The notes under the pieces were generated by a model. That model was given only the letters and a program-made list of their open reading frames with translations, was not told the origin of the DNA and searched no databases. 64,000 nt of DNA from Proteobacteria bacterium DTSAM18 (GTDB taxonomy: Bacteria > Myxococcota_A > UBA796 > GCA-2862545), in contig JARACJ010000005.1 of the NCBI GenBank assembly GCA_028767165.1, positions 62,001 to 126,000 on the forward strand. The letters run 5' to 3'. The position numbers were made by a program, and so were the translations under genes. Shown here piece by piece: positions 36,642 to 44,709 of the stretch; positions within the stretch are counted from its first letter, which is position 1; every line of letters starts with the position of its first letter.

Positions 36642-37010
36642 TCAGGCCCCATCCGCCGGGTACTCGTCGTACTTCAGCGCCCGTCCCCGGACCTTGTCGG
36701 CCGGGTACTTCTGCGCGGCCGCCGCCAGCTTGAGACGCAACGCCGCCGCGAGATCCACGTCCGCCCGCTCGCAGAAGTTGAGCAGGCACATGAGCACGTC
36801 CGCCGCCTCGTCGGCCACCCTCGACCTGCGGCTGTCGACCATGGGCTGGGGTCCGTCGTCGGCACACCACAGGTACAGCTCCAGCAGCTCGCCGGCCTCG
36901 ACGTTCAACGCCATCGCGAGGTTGCGCGGGGAGTGGAATTGCGCCCAGTCCCGCTCTTCGGCAAAGGCGACGACCTCCGCCTGCAATTCTTCCAACGTCG
37001 GCTGACTCAT
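36642..37010 (-). CDS. MazG-like nucleotide pyrophosphohydrolase
   Basis: 122 residues. FAEERDWAQFHSPRNLAMALNVEAGELLELYLW contains the EExxE-like metal site, and ADEAADVLMCLLNFCERADVDL supplies the second acidic motif (ExxD). This is the all-alpha NTP pyrophosphatase fold of RS21-C6/DCTPP1-type proteins, which remove non-canonical (d)NTPs such as modified dCTP. The size fits. GGAG precedes the ATG. Upstream in-frame codons would add an atypical Pro/Arg/Gly-rich tail. Confidence 0.9.
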   Translation of the reverse strand: MSQPTLEELQAEVVAFAEERDWAQFHSPRNLAMALNVEAGELLELYLWCADDGPQPMVDSRRSRVADEAADVLMCLLNFCERADVDLAAALRLKLAAAAQKYPADKVRGRALKYDEYPADGA

Positions 37011-37276
37011 GGGCTCCTCACGTGGACGTGGCCATGAACATCCTGCCACGTCGTGTCCCTTCCTTCCTGTCGCAGGCGGACCTGTCCACCCCCATGGGGC
37101 GACGGTGACCCTTGAAGACCGCCGGCTCGCCATCCGGAGGATGATCCCTGCCACGGCCCCCCACCAGGGCGGACTGTGTACACCACGTCATCTTTCACGA
37201 CGGAACCCGCGAAACCCCCGCCCATCGTCTACCATGACGCCCTCGCGTCCCACGGTTCACCGCTCCCGAGGTCCCC

Positions 37277-40270
37277 ATGTCTCCACGCATCCTGCTCCTG
37301 TCCAGCCTCGGCCTCCTCGCTGCCTCCGCCCACGCGGTCCAGCCGGCCGAGACCGTGGTCTCGGGTGCGATGCCCGAGACCCTGCCGGTGAACAATCCCG
37401 CGCACCAGCGGTGGATCGCCCAGAACCATGAGCCCTGGCTCGCGTTCCAGGACGAGCAGGGCGCAGGGTGGGAGGCCCGCTTCGACGAGCGCCGCCGGAT
37501 CCCGCTGCGCATGTGGGGTCGCGGCATCGATCTCGGCCCGCTCGGCAGCGAGCAGGATGTCATCGACGCCCTCGCCACCTTCCAGGCCGAGCACGCCGAC
37601 CTGCTCGGCACGACGTTCGCCGAAGGCACCTGGTCCGCCACCTACGACGCCTCCCGCGACGCCTGGTACGCCGACTTCCACCAGACCCACAAGGACGCCC
37701 CCATCCGCCTCGGCGGCGTCACCTACCGCATCCTGCAGGGCAAACTGGTGATGGTCGGCTCCACCGCCCACCTTCCTACCGAGGCGCAGGGCACCTTCCG
37801 CAAGACCCACGAGCAGGCCGTCGCGATCGCCCGCCAGTGGAACCTCACCGGCATGGGCGAGGCCGAGGTCGAGCGCGTCCACTACGCCTGGATGCCCCTG
37901 GAAGACGGCAAGCGCCCCTACATGCGCCCCGCCGCCGTGGTCCGGTTCACCCAGCCCGAGGGCGTGCCCGCCCAGTGGACCTTCTGGGTCGATGCCGACA
38001 GTGGCCAGGTGCTCGGGTACGACAACAGCGTGCGCTTCCTCGAAGGCACCTTGTCGGCGGAGGCCCGCCACCGCGACGGCGGCACCCGCACCGATCCCCT
38101 TCCCTTCGTCTGGGCCGCCAACAACCTCGACGGTGGCTACAGCGACACCGACGGACACCTCGACATCGAGGGCAACACCGCCGAGATCTCCCTGCTCGGA
38201 CGGTACGCCGAGCTCACGGATCTGCTCGGCGACGCCACCCCGGTCATCGACGGGCTGCCGACCACCCTCACCGCTGACGACTTCCAGGGGCGTACGTCGG
38301 CCCTGACCACCTGGCAGGCGATCCACCGGGTGCGCGACGTCATGTCCGCCTTCCACCCCACCCTGTCGTGGCTCGAAGTCGACCGGTCGGAGCCCGTGCA
38401 GATCACCGTCAACGTCAACGACTCCTGCAATGCGTGGTTCGACGGCACCCTGAACTTCCTGCGCAGCGACGACACCTGCCGCAACACCGGCACCATGGCC
38501 GACGTGGCCTACCACGAGTGGGGCCATGGCTTTCACGCCTACAGCATCCTCTCAGGCACCTTCGATGGCAGCATGGGCGAGGGCTACGCCGATGCCATCA
38601 GCTTCCTCGTCACACGCGACCACCGCCTCGGGCCCGGCTTCTTCAAGTCCACGGACGCCCCGCTTCGCGACATGGACAACGACGCCCGCTACCCGGACGA
38701 CTACCGCACCAACCAGACCTTCATCCACACCAACGGTCTCATCTTCGGCGGCGCCATCTGGGACACCTGGCTGATCCTCAAGGAGCAGATCGGCGACGAC
38801 GAGGCCCATGCCGTGCTCGGTCAGGCCCTCACCGACATGATCAAGGGCGGGCCCTCCATCCCGAACGCCTGGGAGGAGCTCCTCTTCGCCCTCGACGACG
38901 ACGCCGACCTGTCCAACGGCGTGCCCTACGAGTGCGCCTTCATGGAGGGCTTCGGCCTGCACGGGCTCGGTCCCCTCGGCGGCGGCGCCATCGAGCTCGA
39001 CCACGCGGTGCAGGCCTTCTCCGACGCAGGGCAGGACTCCGTGATGCAGTTCTCCCTGCTCAACGGCGCCAGCCAGTGCGTCGACATCAAGCCCGCCACC
39101 GCCCAGCTGATGTACCGGGTCGACGGCGGCGAGTGGAAGTCGCTCGAGGCCGACGTCACCGATGTCGACCTGCAGGCCATCATCCCGGCCACCGACCTGC
39201 CCGACGGCGGCGTGCTCGAGTACTACCTGCAGGGCAAGACCACCCAGGACGGCCTGTTCCAGGACCCTCCGGGCGGTGAGATCACCCCCCACACCACGTG
39301 GGTCGGCCCCGTGCTCGAGGTGGTCTGCGACGACTTCGAGGCCAGCAACGGCGACTACACCCACGCCCTGCTCGCCGGCGGCAACGAAGAGGGCGCCGAC
39401 GACTGGCGCTGGGGCACCCCCATCGGTGTGGGCGGCGATCCCGACGGCGCCGCCTCCGGACTCGGCGCCTGGGGCAACGACCTGGGCGGCGGCCGCTACG
39501 ACGGCAAGTACCAGCCCAACAAGCACAACCAGCTCAGCTCCCGCCGGTACGACCTCGGGCACTACCAGGATGCCTTCCTGCAGTTCAACCGATGGCTCAC
39601 CGTCGAGGACGGCCTGTACGACGGCGCGATGATCTTCGCCGACGACGTGAAGATCTGGGGCAACTTCAGCTCCGTCACCGACGGCAGCCGCCACCACATC
39701 GACACCTCCTGGGCCCCCCACGCCGTGCCCCTGCAGGGCGAGGGCGACGACGGCAAGGTCAAGCTGTCCTGGGAGATCCGCTCCGACGCCGGCCTCGAGT
39801 TCGGCGGATGGAACATCGACGACGTCTGCATCTACGCTCCCGCCACCCCCGACAACCGCCTGTCCATCACGAACATCGCAGGCGTGCGCGGCGAAGAGGG
39901 CGTGAAGCTGTCCTGGACCCAGCCGCTGCACGGCCCCGTCTCCGAGGTGGTCATCGTGCGCCGCGGCGGTCGCTTCCCGGAGAGCCACTCCGACGGCCAG
40001 GTGGTCGCCACCCTCACCGACATCGAGCCCGGCGCCACGGGCTCCTTCGTCGACCCCACCCCCTGGGGCGGCCAGCACTACGCCATCTATGCCTCCGACG
40101 GCACCGACTGGAGCGAGCGCACGGTCGAGGGCATGAATGCCACGATGGTGCAGGAGGCAGGCAGCCTCGCGTTGGCCTGCGGCTGCCAGACCGGCGGCCC
40201 CGGCCCCACCGGCCTGTGGCTCGGTCTCGGCGCCTTCGCCTGGGCACGGCGTCGCAAGCAGCAGGCCTGA
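37277..40270 (+). CDS. Secreted thermolysin-like (M4/M36-type) metalloprotease 2 with MYXO-CTERM-like tail
   Basis: 997 residues, about the same plan as the protease at 9735. Signal peptide ending AHA, propeptide-like region with FTP-like repeats, zinc site HEWGH (His413, Glu414, His417) with Glu435 in GEGYAD, then beta-rich domains beginning VCDDFEASNGDY and a C-terminal CGCQ, hydrophobic helix and RRRKQQA. The two proteases are paralogues separated by ~25 kb. GAGGT precedes the ATG and a strong terminator follows. Likely an exported, cell-surface or released protease. Confidence 0.85.
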   Translation: MSPRILLLSSLGLLAASAHAVQPAETVVSGAMPETLPVNNPAHQRWIAQNHEPWLAFQDEQGAGWEARFDERRRIPLRMWGRGIDLGPLGSEQDVIDALATFQAEHADLLGTTFAEGTWSATYDASRDAWYADFHQTHKDAPIRLGGVTYRILQGKLVMVGSTAHLPTEAQGTFRKTHEQAVAIARQWNLTGMGEAEVERVHYAWMPLEDGKRPYMRPAAVVRFTQPEGVPAQWTFWVDADSGQVLGYDNSVRFLEGTLSAEARHRDGGTRTDPLPFVWAANNLDGGYSDTDGHLDIEGNTAEISLLGRYAELTDLLGDATPVIDGLPTTLTADDFQGRTSALTTWQAIHRVRDVMSAFHPTLSWLEVDRSEPVQITVNVNDSCNAWFDGTLNFLRSDDTCRNTGTMADVAYHEWGHGFHAYSILSGTFDGSMGEGYADAISFLVTRDHRLGPGFFKSTDAPLRDMDNDARYPDDYRTNQTFIHTNGLIFGGAIWDTWLILKEQIGDDEAHAVLGQALTDMIKGGPSIPNAWEELLFALDDDADLSNGVPYECAFMEGFGLHGLGPLGGGAIELDHAVQAFSDAGQDSVMQFSLLNGASQCVDIKPATAQLMYRVDGGEWKSLEADVTDVDLQAIIPATDLPDGGVLEYYLQGKTTQDGLFQDPPGGEITPHTTWVGPVLEVVCDDFEASNGDYTHALLAGGNEEGADDWRWGTPIGVGGDPDGAASGLGAWGNDLGGGRYDGKYQPNKHNQLSSRRYDLGHYQDAFLQFNRWLTVEDGLYDGAMIFADDVKIWGNFSSVTDGSRHHIDTSWAPHAVPLQGEGDDGKVKLSWEIRSDAGLEFGGWNIDDVCIYAPATPDNRLSITNIAGVRGEEGVKLSWTQPLHGPVSEVVIVRRGGRFPESHSDGQVVATLTDIEPGATGSFVDPTPWGGQHYAIYASDGTDWSERTVEGMNATMVQEAGSLALACGCQTGGPGPTGLWLGLGAFAWARRRKQQA

Positions 40271-40290
40271 CCCCAGCCCCCAGACGCAAC

Positions 40291-40330
40291 AAGGCGCCCG
40301 GAGAGCTCATCTCCGGGCGCCTTCTTCGTT
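40291..40330 (+). terminator. Strong Rho-independent terminator after metalloprotease 2
   Basis: GGCGCCCGGAGA (40293-40304) and TCTCCGGGCGCC (40310-40321) form a 12-pair stem with a GCTCA loop, followed by TTCTTCGTT and preceded by AA. It lies between convergent genes. Confidence 0.85.
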
Positions 40331-40346
40331 CTGGGCGGCGGCTCCT

Positions 40347-40961
40347 CTACCAGCGCTCCACCGCGGCAGTGAGGATGTTGCGACGCCGCTCGCGCTCCTC
40401 GATGGGATCCACCCGACGGGGCGCCGGTGCGGGGGCCGCCTCGATGGGGGTGGCCACCTCCTCCACGACCTCCTCGAGGATGGCATCGAGGCGCTCCAGC
40501 AGCACGGCGGGACCGTAGACATCGTGCCGGCCGGACAGCCAGCTGGGGGCGTTCCAGGTGATGCGCGTGTGACCGGCCTCATCCTCGTAGACCATGAAGC
40601 GCAGCGGCAGCTCGAGGCCCAGACGCTTCTCCTCGTTGACCAGGGCGACCACCGTGCGGGGGTTGCCGAACACCAGCAACCGAGCGGGCTTCATGCCCCG
40701 CTGGGCGTACCAGGCGCGCTCGGCGTAGTCGAGCTCGGCGATGAGGGGCATGCCGTGGCGATCGAGGGCATCGACGAGCTCGTCGACCGTGATGGACACG
40801 GCCTTTCCGGAGATGACCTCGCGCAGGCCGGTGGGGAGCTCATCGCCCAGATCCAGGAACGACGACGCCTGGCCAGCGGCAGGAGCGGAGGAGCCGTTGG
40901 GCCAGGCGTGGGCGGAGATGGAGACGAGGCAGGCGAACAGGCAGACGAGGAAGCGGAGCAT
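40347..40961 (-). CDS. Secreted DUF302-domain protein
   Basis: 204 residues with a signal peptide (MLRFLVCLFACLVSISAHA). The middle matches DUF302: VDELVDALDRHGMPLIAELDYAERA followed by KPARLLVFGNPRTVVALVNEEKRLGLELPLRFMVYEDEAG, the family's helix-strand-strand pattern with the FGNP turn. The C-terminal ~40 residues are Pro/Ala and charge rich. DUF302 function is unknown. GGGAGG precedes the ATG. Confidence 0.88.
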   Translation of the reverse strand: MLRFLVCLFACLVSISAHAWPNGSSAPAAGQASSFLDLGDELPTGLREVISGKAVSITVDELVDALDRHGMPLIAELDYAERAWYAQRGMKPARLLVFGNPRTVVALVNEEKRLGLELPLRFMVYEDEAGHTRITWNAPSWLSGRHDVYGPAVLLERLDAILEEVVEEVATPIEAAPAPAPRRVDPIEERERRRNILTAAVERW

Positions 40962-41099
40962 CGGAACCTCCCAGCGACGAGCTGAAGACAAGGTGCCGAT
41001 ACCCACCCATTCGTGGGTTCCCAAGGAAGCCTGGCCGCCGTAGCGCCATCCACAGGGCTCAGGCTTCCCAGGCGCCGATCTCCCGAAGCGGTCCGACCA

Positions 41100-41648
41100 T
41101 CAGGGCGTGGTCTCCACGTCGATCACCTTCTCGATGATCTCCTCCCGCAGCTCGTCGCGCTGCACGCCGGTGAGGGAGTCCGTCATCTTGTGGGACCCGA
41201 GCACGTCCATCACGCCGTCCGCGATGCGCTCGGCCTTGCGCCCCTTCGCCTCCAGGTTGTCCCGCACGTGGGAGACCTTGATGACGTTGGGGAACCAGCT
41301 GAACACGCTGTTGCGGAAGCCCCAGGACTTGATGCGGACGATGTCGCCACTGCGGGCGTAGCTGGTGAGCTCGGCCTGCAGATCGGCGGTGTCGAACTTG
41401 AGGTAGGGGAACCGGGACTCCTTGTTGACGAAGACCCTCACCCCGCCCTTGGTGGTCTCCATCTCGACCCGGTATTCGCTCATCTTCTCGTAGGCCCGGG
41501 TGATCTGGCCTTCGTAGGTGCTGGTGCCGACCATCATGGTGATGATGAAGCCGCCCACCAGGACGATGAGGCCGATGATGAGCCAGCGCTTCATGCGCTT
41601 GCCGAACGGGACCTTGTCCTGATCAGCGGTATCGATGTCGTTGGCCAT
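41100..41648 (-). CDS. DUF1523-like membrane-anchored protein
   Basis: 182 residues with one transmembrane helix (residues ~22-42). The soluble part has VFVNKESRFPYLKFDTADLQAEL and a WGFRNSVFSWFPNVIKV stretch, which match the YxKFDxADLQ and GWRxxxxSxFPN signatures of DUF1523. The extra C-terminal ~50 residues (EAKGRKAERIADGVMDVLGSHKMTD) are unusual for the family. Function unknown. GGAGG precedes the ATG. Likely periplasmic, anchored in the inner membrane. Confidence 0.75.
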   Translation of the reverse strand: MANDIDTADQDKVPFGKRMKRWLIIGLIVLVGGFIITMMVGTSTYEGQITRAYEKMSEYRVEMETTKGGVRVFVNKESRFPYLKFDTADLQAELTSYARSGDIVRIKSWGFRNSVFSWFPNVIKVSHVRDNLEAKGRKAERIADGVMDVLGSHKMTDSLTGVQRDELREEIIEKVIDVETTP

Positions 41649-41762
41649 GAAACCTCCGCTCCGTGACACCTGGAACGTACCATCCCGCGAACGGCGGCGC
41701 TGCTACGTGCAGACCCGGGCCCGTATCCGGGCCCGTGGTCCGCGTCCCATCGGATCAACGGG

Positions 41763-41802
41763 ACACAAACGCAAGGCCGGCTCCCCCGGGGGTGGGCCGG
41801 CC
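41763..41802 (-). terminator. Terminator for the cytochrome P460 gene (minus strand)
   Basis: GGCCGGC (41775-41781) and GCCGGCC (41796-41802) form the stem, with a further C/G-rich pairing in the loop. Read on the minus strand it is followed by TTGCGTTTG, a modest T-tract. Confidence 0.5.
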
Positions 41803-41841
41803 CATCGTGGGGCGGCGGACGCCCCGTTGGTACCCCAGGTC

Positions 41842-42423
41842 TCACTCCCCGCAGGACGGACCGTCACAGCCGCCGCAGGACGGACCGTCACAGCCGGGGG
41901 CTGCGGTGTCCTCGGGCTCCTCGTCGTCGGACGGGGGCTCGTCGGCCGGCGGCGCCTCGGTGAACATGACGTAGTCGTGCTCGGCAGCCTCGTGGCAGCT
42001 GATGCAGAAGTCCACCTTGCCGCTGGCTGCGGACTCGCCGGTGGCAGGGTCGTACACCGCGAAGAACCAGTCGTTGTGCTCCGGATCATAGCCGTCGATC
42101 TTCTTCAGCACGGTGACCGATGCGAGCTGTGTGCCCTCCGGGTCGTTGTAGGCCTCCTTCACCAGCATGGAGCCGTTGGCGTAGTCCTTCCCCTGCTCCA
42201 CACCCGAGCGCGCCCGCCCGTCGTACCAGATCTGGACGGCCGGCCCGTGGGCGCCTCGCCAGCTGTACTGCACGCCGGTCCAGTCAGGTGTCTGGTTCCA
42301 GTCCTGGTAGCCGTCGAGCTGCTCCCAGATCCGCTCGGTGAGCTCGGAATCGGTGAGCTCTGCCTCGTTCACACAGGCAGCCGCACTCGCGGTGAACGCC
42401 AGCAACATTCCACGTCGCAACAT
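41842..42423 (-). CDS. Cytochrome P460-family lipoprotein-like protein
   Basis: 193 residues. The leader ends in SAAAC, a possible lipobox. GSMLVKEAYNDPEGT, VTVLKKIDGYDPEHNDWFFAVYDPATGES and the haem motif FCISCHEAA match the cytochrome P460 family, members of which oxidise hydroxylamine or bind haem for detoxification. The C-terminus is a duplicated Cys-rich tail (CDGPSCG twice), caused by an almost exact direct repeat in the DNA. It has its own ECF promoter overlapping the anti-sigma stop, so it is probably the regulon's effector. Confidence 0.85.
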   Translation of the reverse strand: MLRRGMLLAFTASAAACVNEAELTDSELTERIWEQLDGYQDWNQTPDWTGVQYSWRGAHGPAVQIWYDGRARSGVEQGKDYANGSMLVKEAYNDPEGTQLASVTVLKKIDGYDPEHNDWFFAVYDPATGESAASGKVDFCISCHEAAEHDYVMFTEAPPADEPPSDDEEPEDTAAPGCDGPSCGGCDGPSCGE

Positions 42424-42465
42424 GTTCCATCCTCCATCGGAGCCAGCTCGCTCCACGATGACCGG

Positions 42466-42490
42466 GACGAGGATGTCATGCTTTCGTTAC
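42466..42490 (-). promoter_or_regulatory. ECF-sigma promoter of the cytochrome P460 gene
   Basis: Minus strand: GTAAC (42490-42486), 16-base spacer, CGTC (42469-42466). The same arrangement with the same spacer stands before the sigma gene at 43511-43535; both extend to GTAACG and TCGTCC. The -35 overlaps the anti-sigma stop codon. Confidence 0.75.
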
Positions 42491-42747
42491 GGCCTGGAAG
42501 AATCTTTATCGTCGGACGATGGCAGTACCGAATCAAGGATGTTTCCGAGCAGGGTCTCGTAGTCCGCCGGCAGCATGCTGGCGTCGACCTCGGGCACCAC
42601 CTCTCGAAGAGCGCGCTGCTGCCGCACGTAGCGCCGGCAGTGGCTGCACATGGCCAGGTGCATCCGGAACTTGAGCCGCACCCACCATCCCTCCTCGCCG
42701 TCGAGGATGTCGTCGACCTTACGGATCACCTGGTTGCAGGTCATCAT
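42487..42747 (-). CDS. Zinc-binding anti-sigma factor (zf-HC2 type)
   Basis: 86 residues with HLAMCSHC (His30, Cys34, Cys37), the HxxxCxxC core of anti-sigma zinc domains, and Cys4 as possible fourth ligand. It overlaps the sigma gene stop by four bases, so translation is coupled, as is usual for ECF sigma/anti-sigma pairs. There is no transmembrane helix, so this is a cytosolic anti-sigma factor and the signal is probably sensed inside the cell. No partner RsgI-like domain is present. Confidence 0.85.
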   Translation of the reverse strand: MMTCNQVIRKVDDILDGEEGWWVRLKFRMHLAMCSHCRRYVRQQRALREVVPEVDASMLPADYETLLGNILDSVLPSSDDKDSSRP

Positions 42748-43316
42748 CGCGCACCTTCCCCGAGCCGCGCGTCGACCCTGACCCGCAGCGCCCGCCGCGC
42801 CCGGTGCACACGTACGCGGACCGCGCCGGAGGAGATGTCGAGGATGCGGCCCACCTCGTCGGGCGTGAGCCCCTGCACGTCACGAAGCAGGAGTACCTCC
42901 CGCTGGACCTCGGACAGGTTCTGCAGCTCCTCCTCGACCGCGGTGAGGACCTGGCGCGTGTGGGCGGCTGTCTCGGCGTCCCAGGCGATCGGACCGTCGG
43001 TCCAGTGCCCTCGGGCATCGAACCAGTCGTCGGCGGGATCGACATCCTCGATCACCCAGCGCTTCTGACGCCGCAGCACGTCGACCGCGCGGTTGCGAAC
43101 GGCCCGGTACAACCAGGACTTCACCGAGCACCGGCCCTCGAAGGACGCGAAATTGGCCACCACGTTGGCCAGGGCCGTCTGGACGACGTCCTCCGCGGCT
43201 GCTTCGTCGCGGAGCATGCGCCGGGCGAAGGCGACGAGACCCGGCATGTGCACCCGGAGCACGCCGGTCCAGGCCTGTCTGTCTCCGGCCTTGAGCTTGT
43301 CGAGGTCCTCGTCCAT
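42744..43316 (-). CDS. ECF-type RNA polymerase sigma factor
   Basis: 190 residues. Region 2 (GLVAFARRMLRDEAAAEDVVQTAL and FEGRCSVKSWLYRAVRNRAVDVLRR) and region 4 (LSEVQREVLLLRDVQGLTPDEVGRILDISSGAVRVRVHRARRALR) are complete, with no other domains, as in ECF sigma factors. It directs RNA polymerase to specific promoters, probably its own and that of the P460 gene. The ATG here lacks a well-spaced Shine-Dalgarno; a leaderless GTG at 43502, or an ATG at 43487 behind GGAGG, would add ~60 residues. The chosen start gives a normal ECF length. Confidence 0.9.
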   Translation of the reverse strand: MDEDLDKLKAGDRQAWTGVLRVHMPGLVAFARRMLRDEAAAEDVVQTALANVVANFASFEGRCSVKSWLYRAVRNRAVDVLRRQKRWVIEDVDPADDWFDARGHWTDGPIAWDAETAAHTRQVLTAVEEELQNLSEVQREVLLLRDVQGLTPDEVGRILDISSGAVRVRVHRARRALRVRVDARLGEGAR

Positions 43317-43510
43317 GGACGCCGCGTGCCTCCCGTGGGGTCGGCCCGATCGTGCCTTCCGCCGCCCGGGAGGTATACCAGCCCCGTCGCCCTGCTCCGG
43401 CTGTCGAGCGGCGCGCGCCGCCACCCCCGGCGGCAGGACCGTCAGCGAGATCCAGGTTCCTCCTGATGTGGCGAGCCATCCGGGCATCCATCCTCCAGGC
43501 ACCCGGAACG

Positions 43511-43535
43511 GACGATCCCGATGGTGGACCGTTAC
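43511..43535 (-). promoter_or_regulatory. ECF-sigma promoter upstream of the sigma gene (autoregulation)
   Basis: Minus strand: GTAAC (43535-43531), 16-base spacer, CGTC (43514-43511), an AAC/CGTC ECF pattern identical in spacing and bases to the P460 promoter. Transcription would start near 43503, about 190 bases before the favoured ATG. Confidence 0.7.
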
Positions 43536-43561
43536 ACGCCCACCCGCGCTGGGGCGGCCCC

Positions 43562-44695
43562 CTACTGGTGATGATCCGGGTGGGTCTTCATGGTGGCCTG
43601 CTGGAGCGCCGTGAGGGTGCGTTGGGGCACGCAGCTGACCTCGCTGCCCGTACGATCACAGACCGGGTACGGGAACATCAGGTTCGAGCCCAGCGAGACC
43701 TCACACTCGGCCTTGGACCCACACCGGGGGGTGTCGTCGAGGGCGTCCCAGGCCTCCACCGGAAACCCATCGGGACAGGTGGCGAGATCCTCGCACTGCA
43801 CCTCGGCCGGGTGGAACACCCCCAGGAAGTGCCCGACCTCGTGGGCGAAGGTCTCGGCGAGGATCCAGGTCTCCACCTCGGACAGGATGCCATCGCTGCC
43901 CGCGGCCTCGACGCCGCTGATCACCACGACGCCCTGGCTCGAGGGGAGCACCGCGCCGGGAATGCCCCCGGACACGCCGAGGATGATGCCGCCGGACTCC
44001 CCCTCGATGCGGGAGCCCAGCACCACCACGAGCTCGCCCAGCGCCGAGTCGGCGGAGAGATCCTCGTACAGCGCCTCGTTGGCACCGCTGCGGGGTGCTC
44101 CGAGCGCTTCGGGCAGCCGACGCTGGGACTGCCGGAGCTGCAGCTCGATGCCCGCGGGAGCATAGATGTCGTCCTGCCAGCGCTGCAGGGCCACCTGCAG
44201 CTGCTGGTTGTAGGCGTCGTCGGCCAGGAGGCCCTCGTCGGCGATGAGGTGCACGCGGAGCACCCGCCCCTCGCCTTGCCGTCTCAGGACCACATCCACC
44301 GGCACGAAGTCCTCGGCGTCGGGTGCGTAGGCGACCACCTGCCAGGTGCCGGGGGTGAGCGTGCCGCCGATGGCCGGATTGGGCCACACCACGATGGGCT
44401 CGGGCTGGGAGAAGACGCCGAGGGCGGCCTGTTCGGCCGACTCCCACCAGTCGGATGCGTTCAGCACCTCACGACCGGAGGGGTCGGTGATCGTGTAGAC
44501 GAAGGCGTTGTCGGGATCCTGGGCCCGGACGAGGAAGACATCCTCGCCCTCCTCCACCGGTACGTCGATGCGCATGGCGCCACGCATGCCGGGCAGGACC
44601 TGGGCCGAGCGAACACGGAGATCGCCCTCGGTGAACTCGTTCCACTCGAGACAACCCGACAACATGACCATCGGCAGCAGATGTGAAGCGCGCAA
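43562..44695 (-). CDS. Lipoprotein metzincin metallopeptidase
   Basis: 377 residues. TTG appears to be the start; a lipobox (LSGC) gives lipidation at residue 15. After a beta-rich N-terminal domain of ~130 residues, the catalytic domain has HEVGHFLGVFH (His285, Glu286, His289, His295), the full metzincin site, and a Met-turn in SNLMFPYP. Length and motifs resemble M43/M12-type secreted peptidases. It follows the helicase gene by 14 bases, which suggests cotranscription, though a link in function is not evident. Confidence 0.8.
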   Translation of the reverse strand: MRASHLLPMVMLSGCLEWNEFTEGDLRVRSAQVLPGMRGAMRIDVPVEEGEDVFLVRAQDPDNAFVYTITDPSGREVLNASDWWESAEQAALGVFSQPEPIVVWPNPAIGGTLTPGTWQVVAYAPDAEDFVPVDVVLRRQGEGRVLRVHLIADEGLLADDAYNQQLQVALQRWQDDIYAPAGIELQLRQSQRRLPEALGAPRSGANEALYEDLSADSALGELVVVLGSRIEGESGGIILGVSGGIPGAVLPSSQGVVVISGVEAAGSDGILSEVETWILAETFAHEVGHFLGVFHPAEVQCEDLATCPDGFPVEAWDALDDTPRCGSKAECEVSLGSNLMFPYPVCDRTGSEVSCVPQRTLTALQQATMKTHPDHHQ

Positions 44696-44709
44696 ATCCC
44701 CCCCGGGGC

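Noticed and set aside
36200-37300. IscB, TnpB or HNH nuclease gene next to the folded element
   Set aside because: No frame near it contains RuvC or HNH motifs; only the MazG-like gene and a protease are adjacent.
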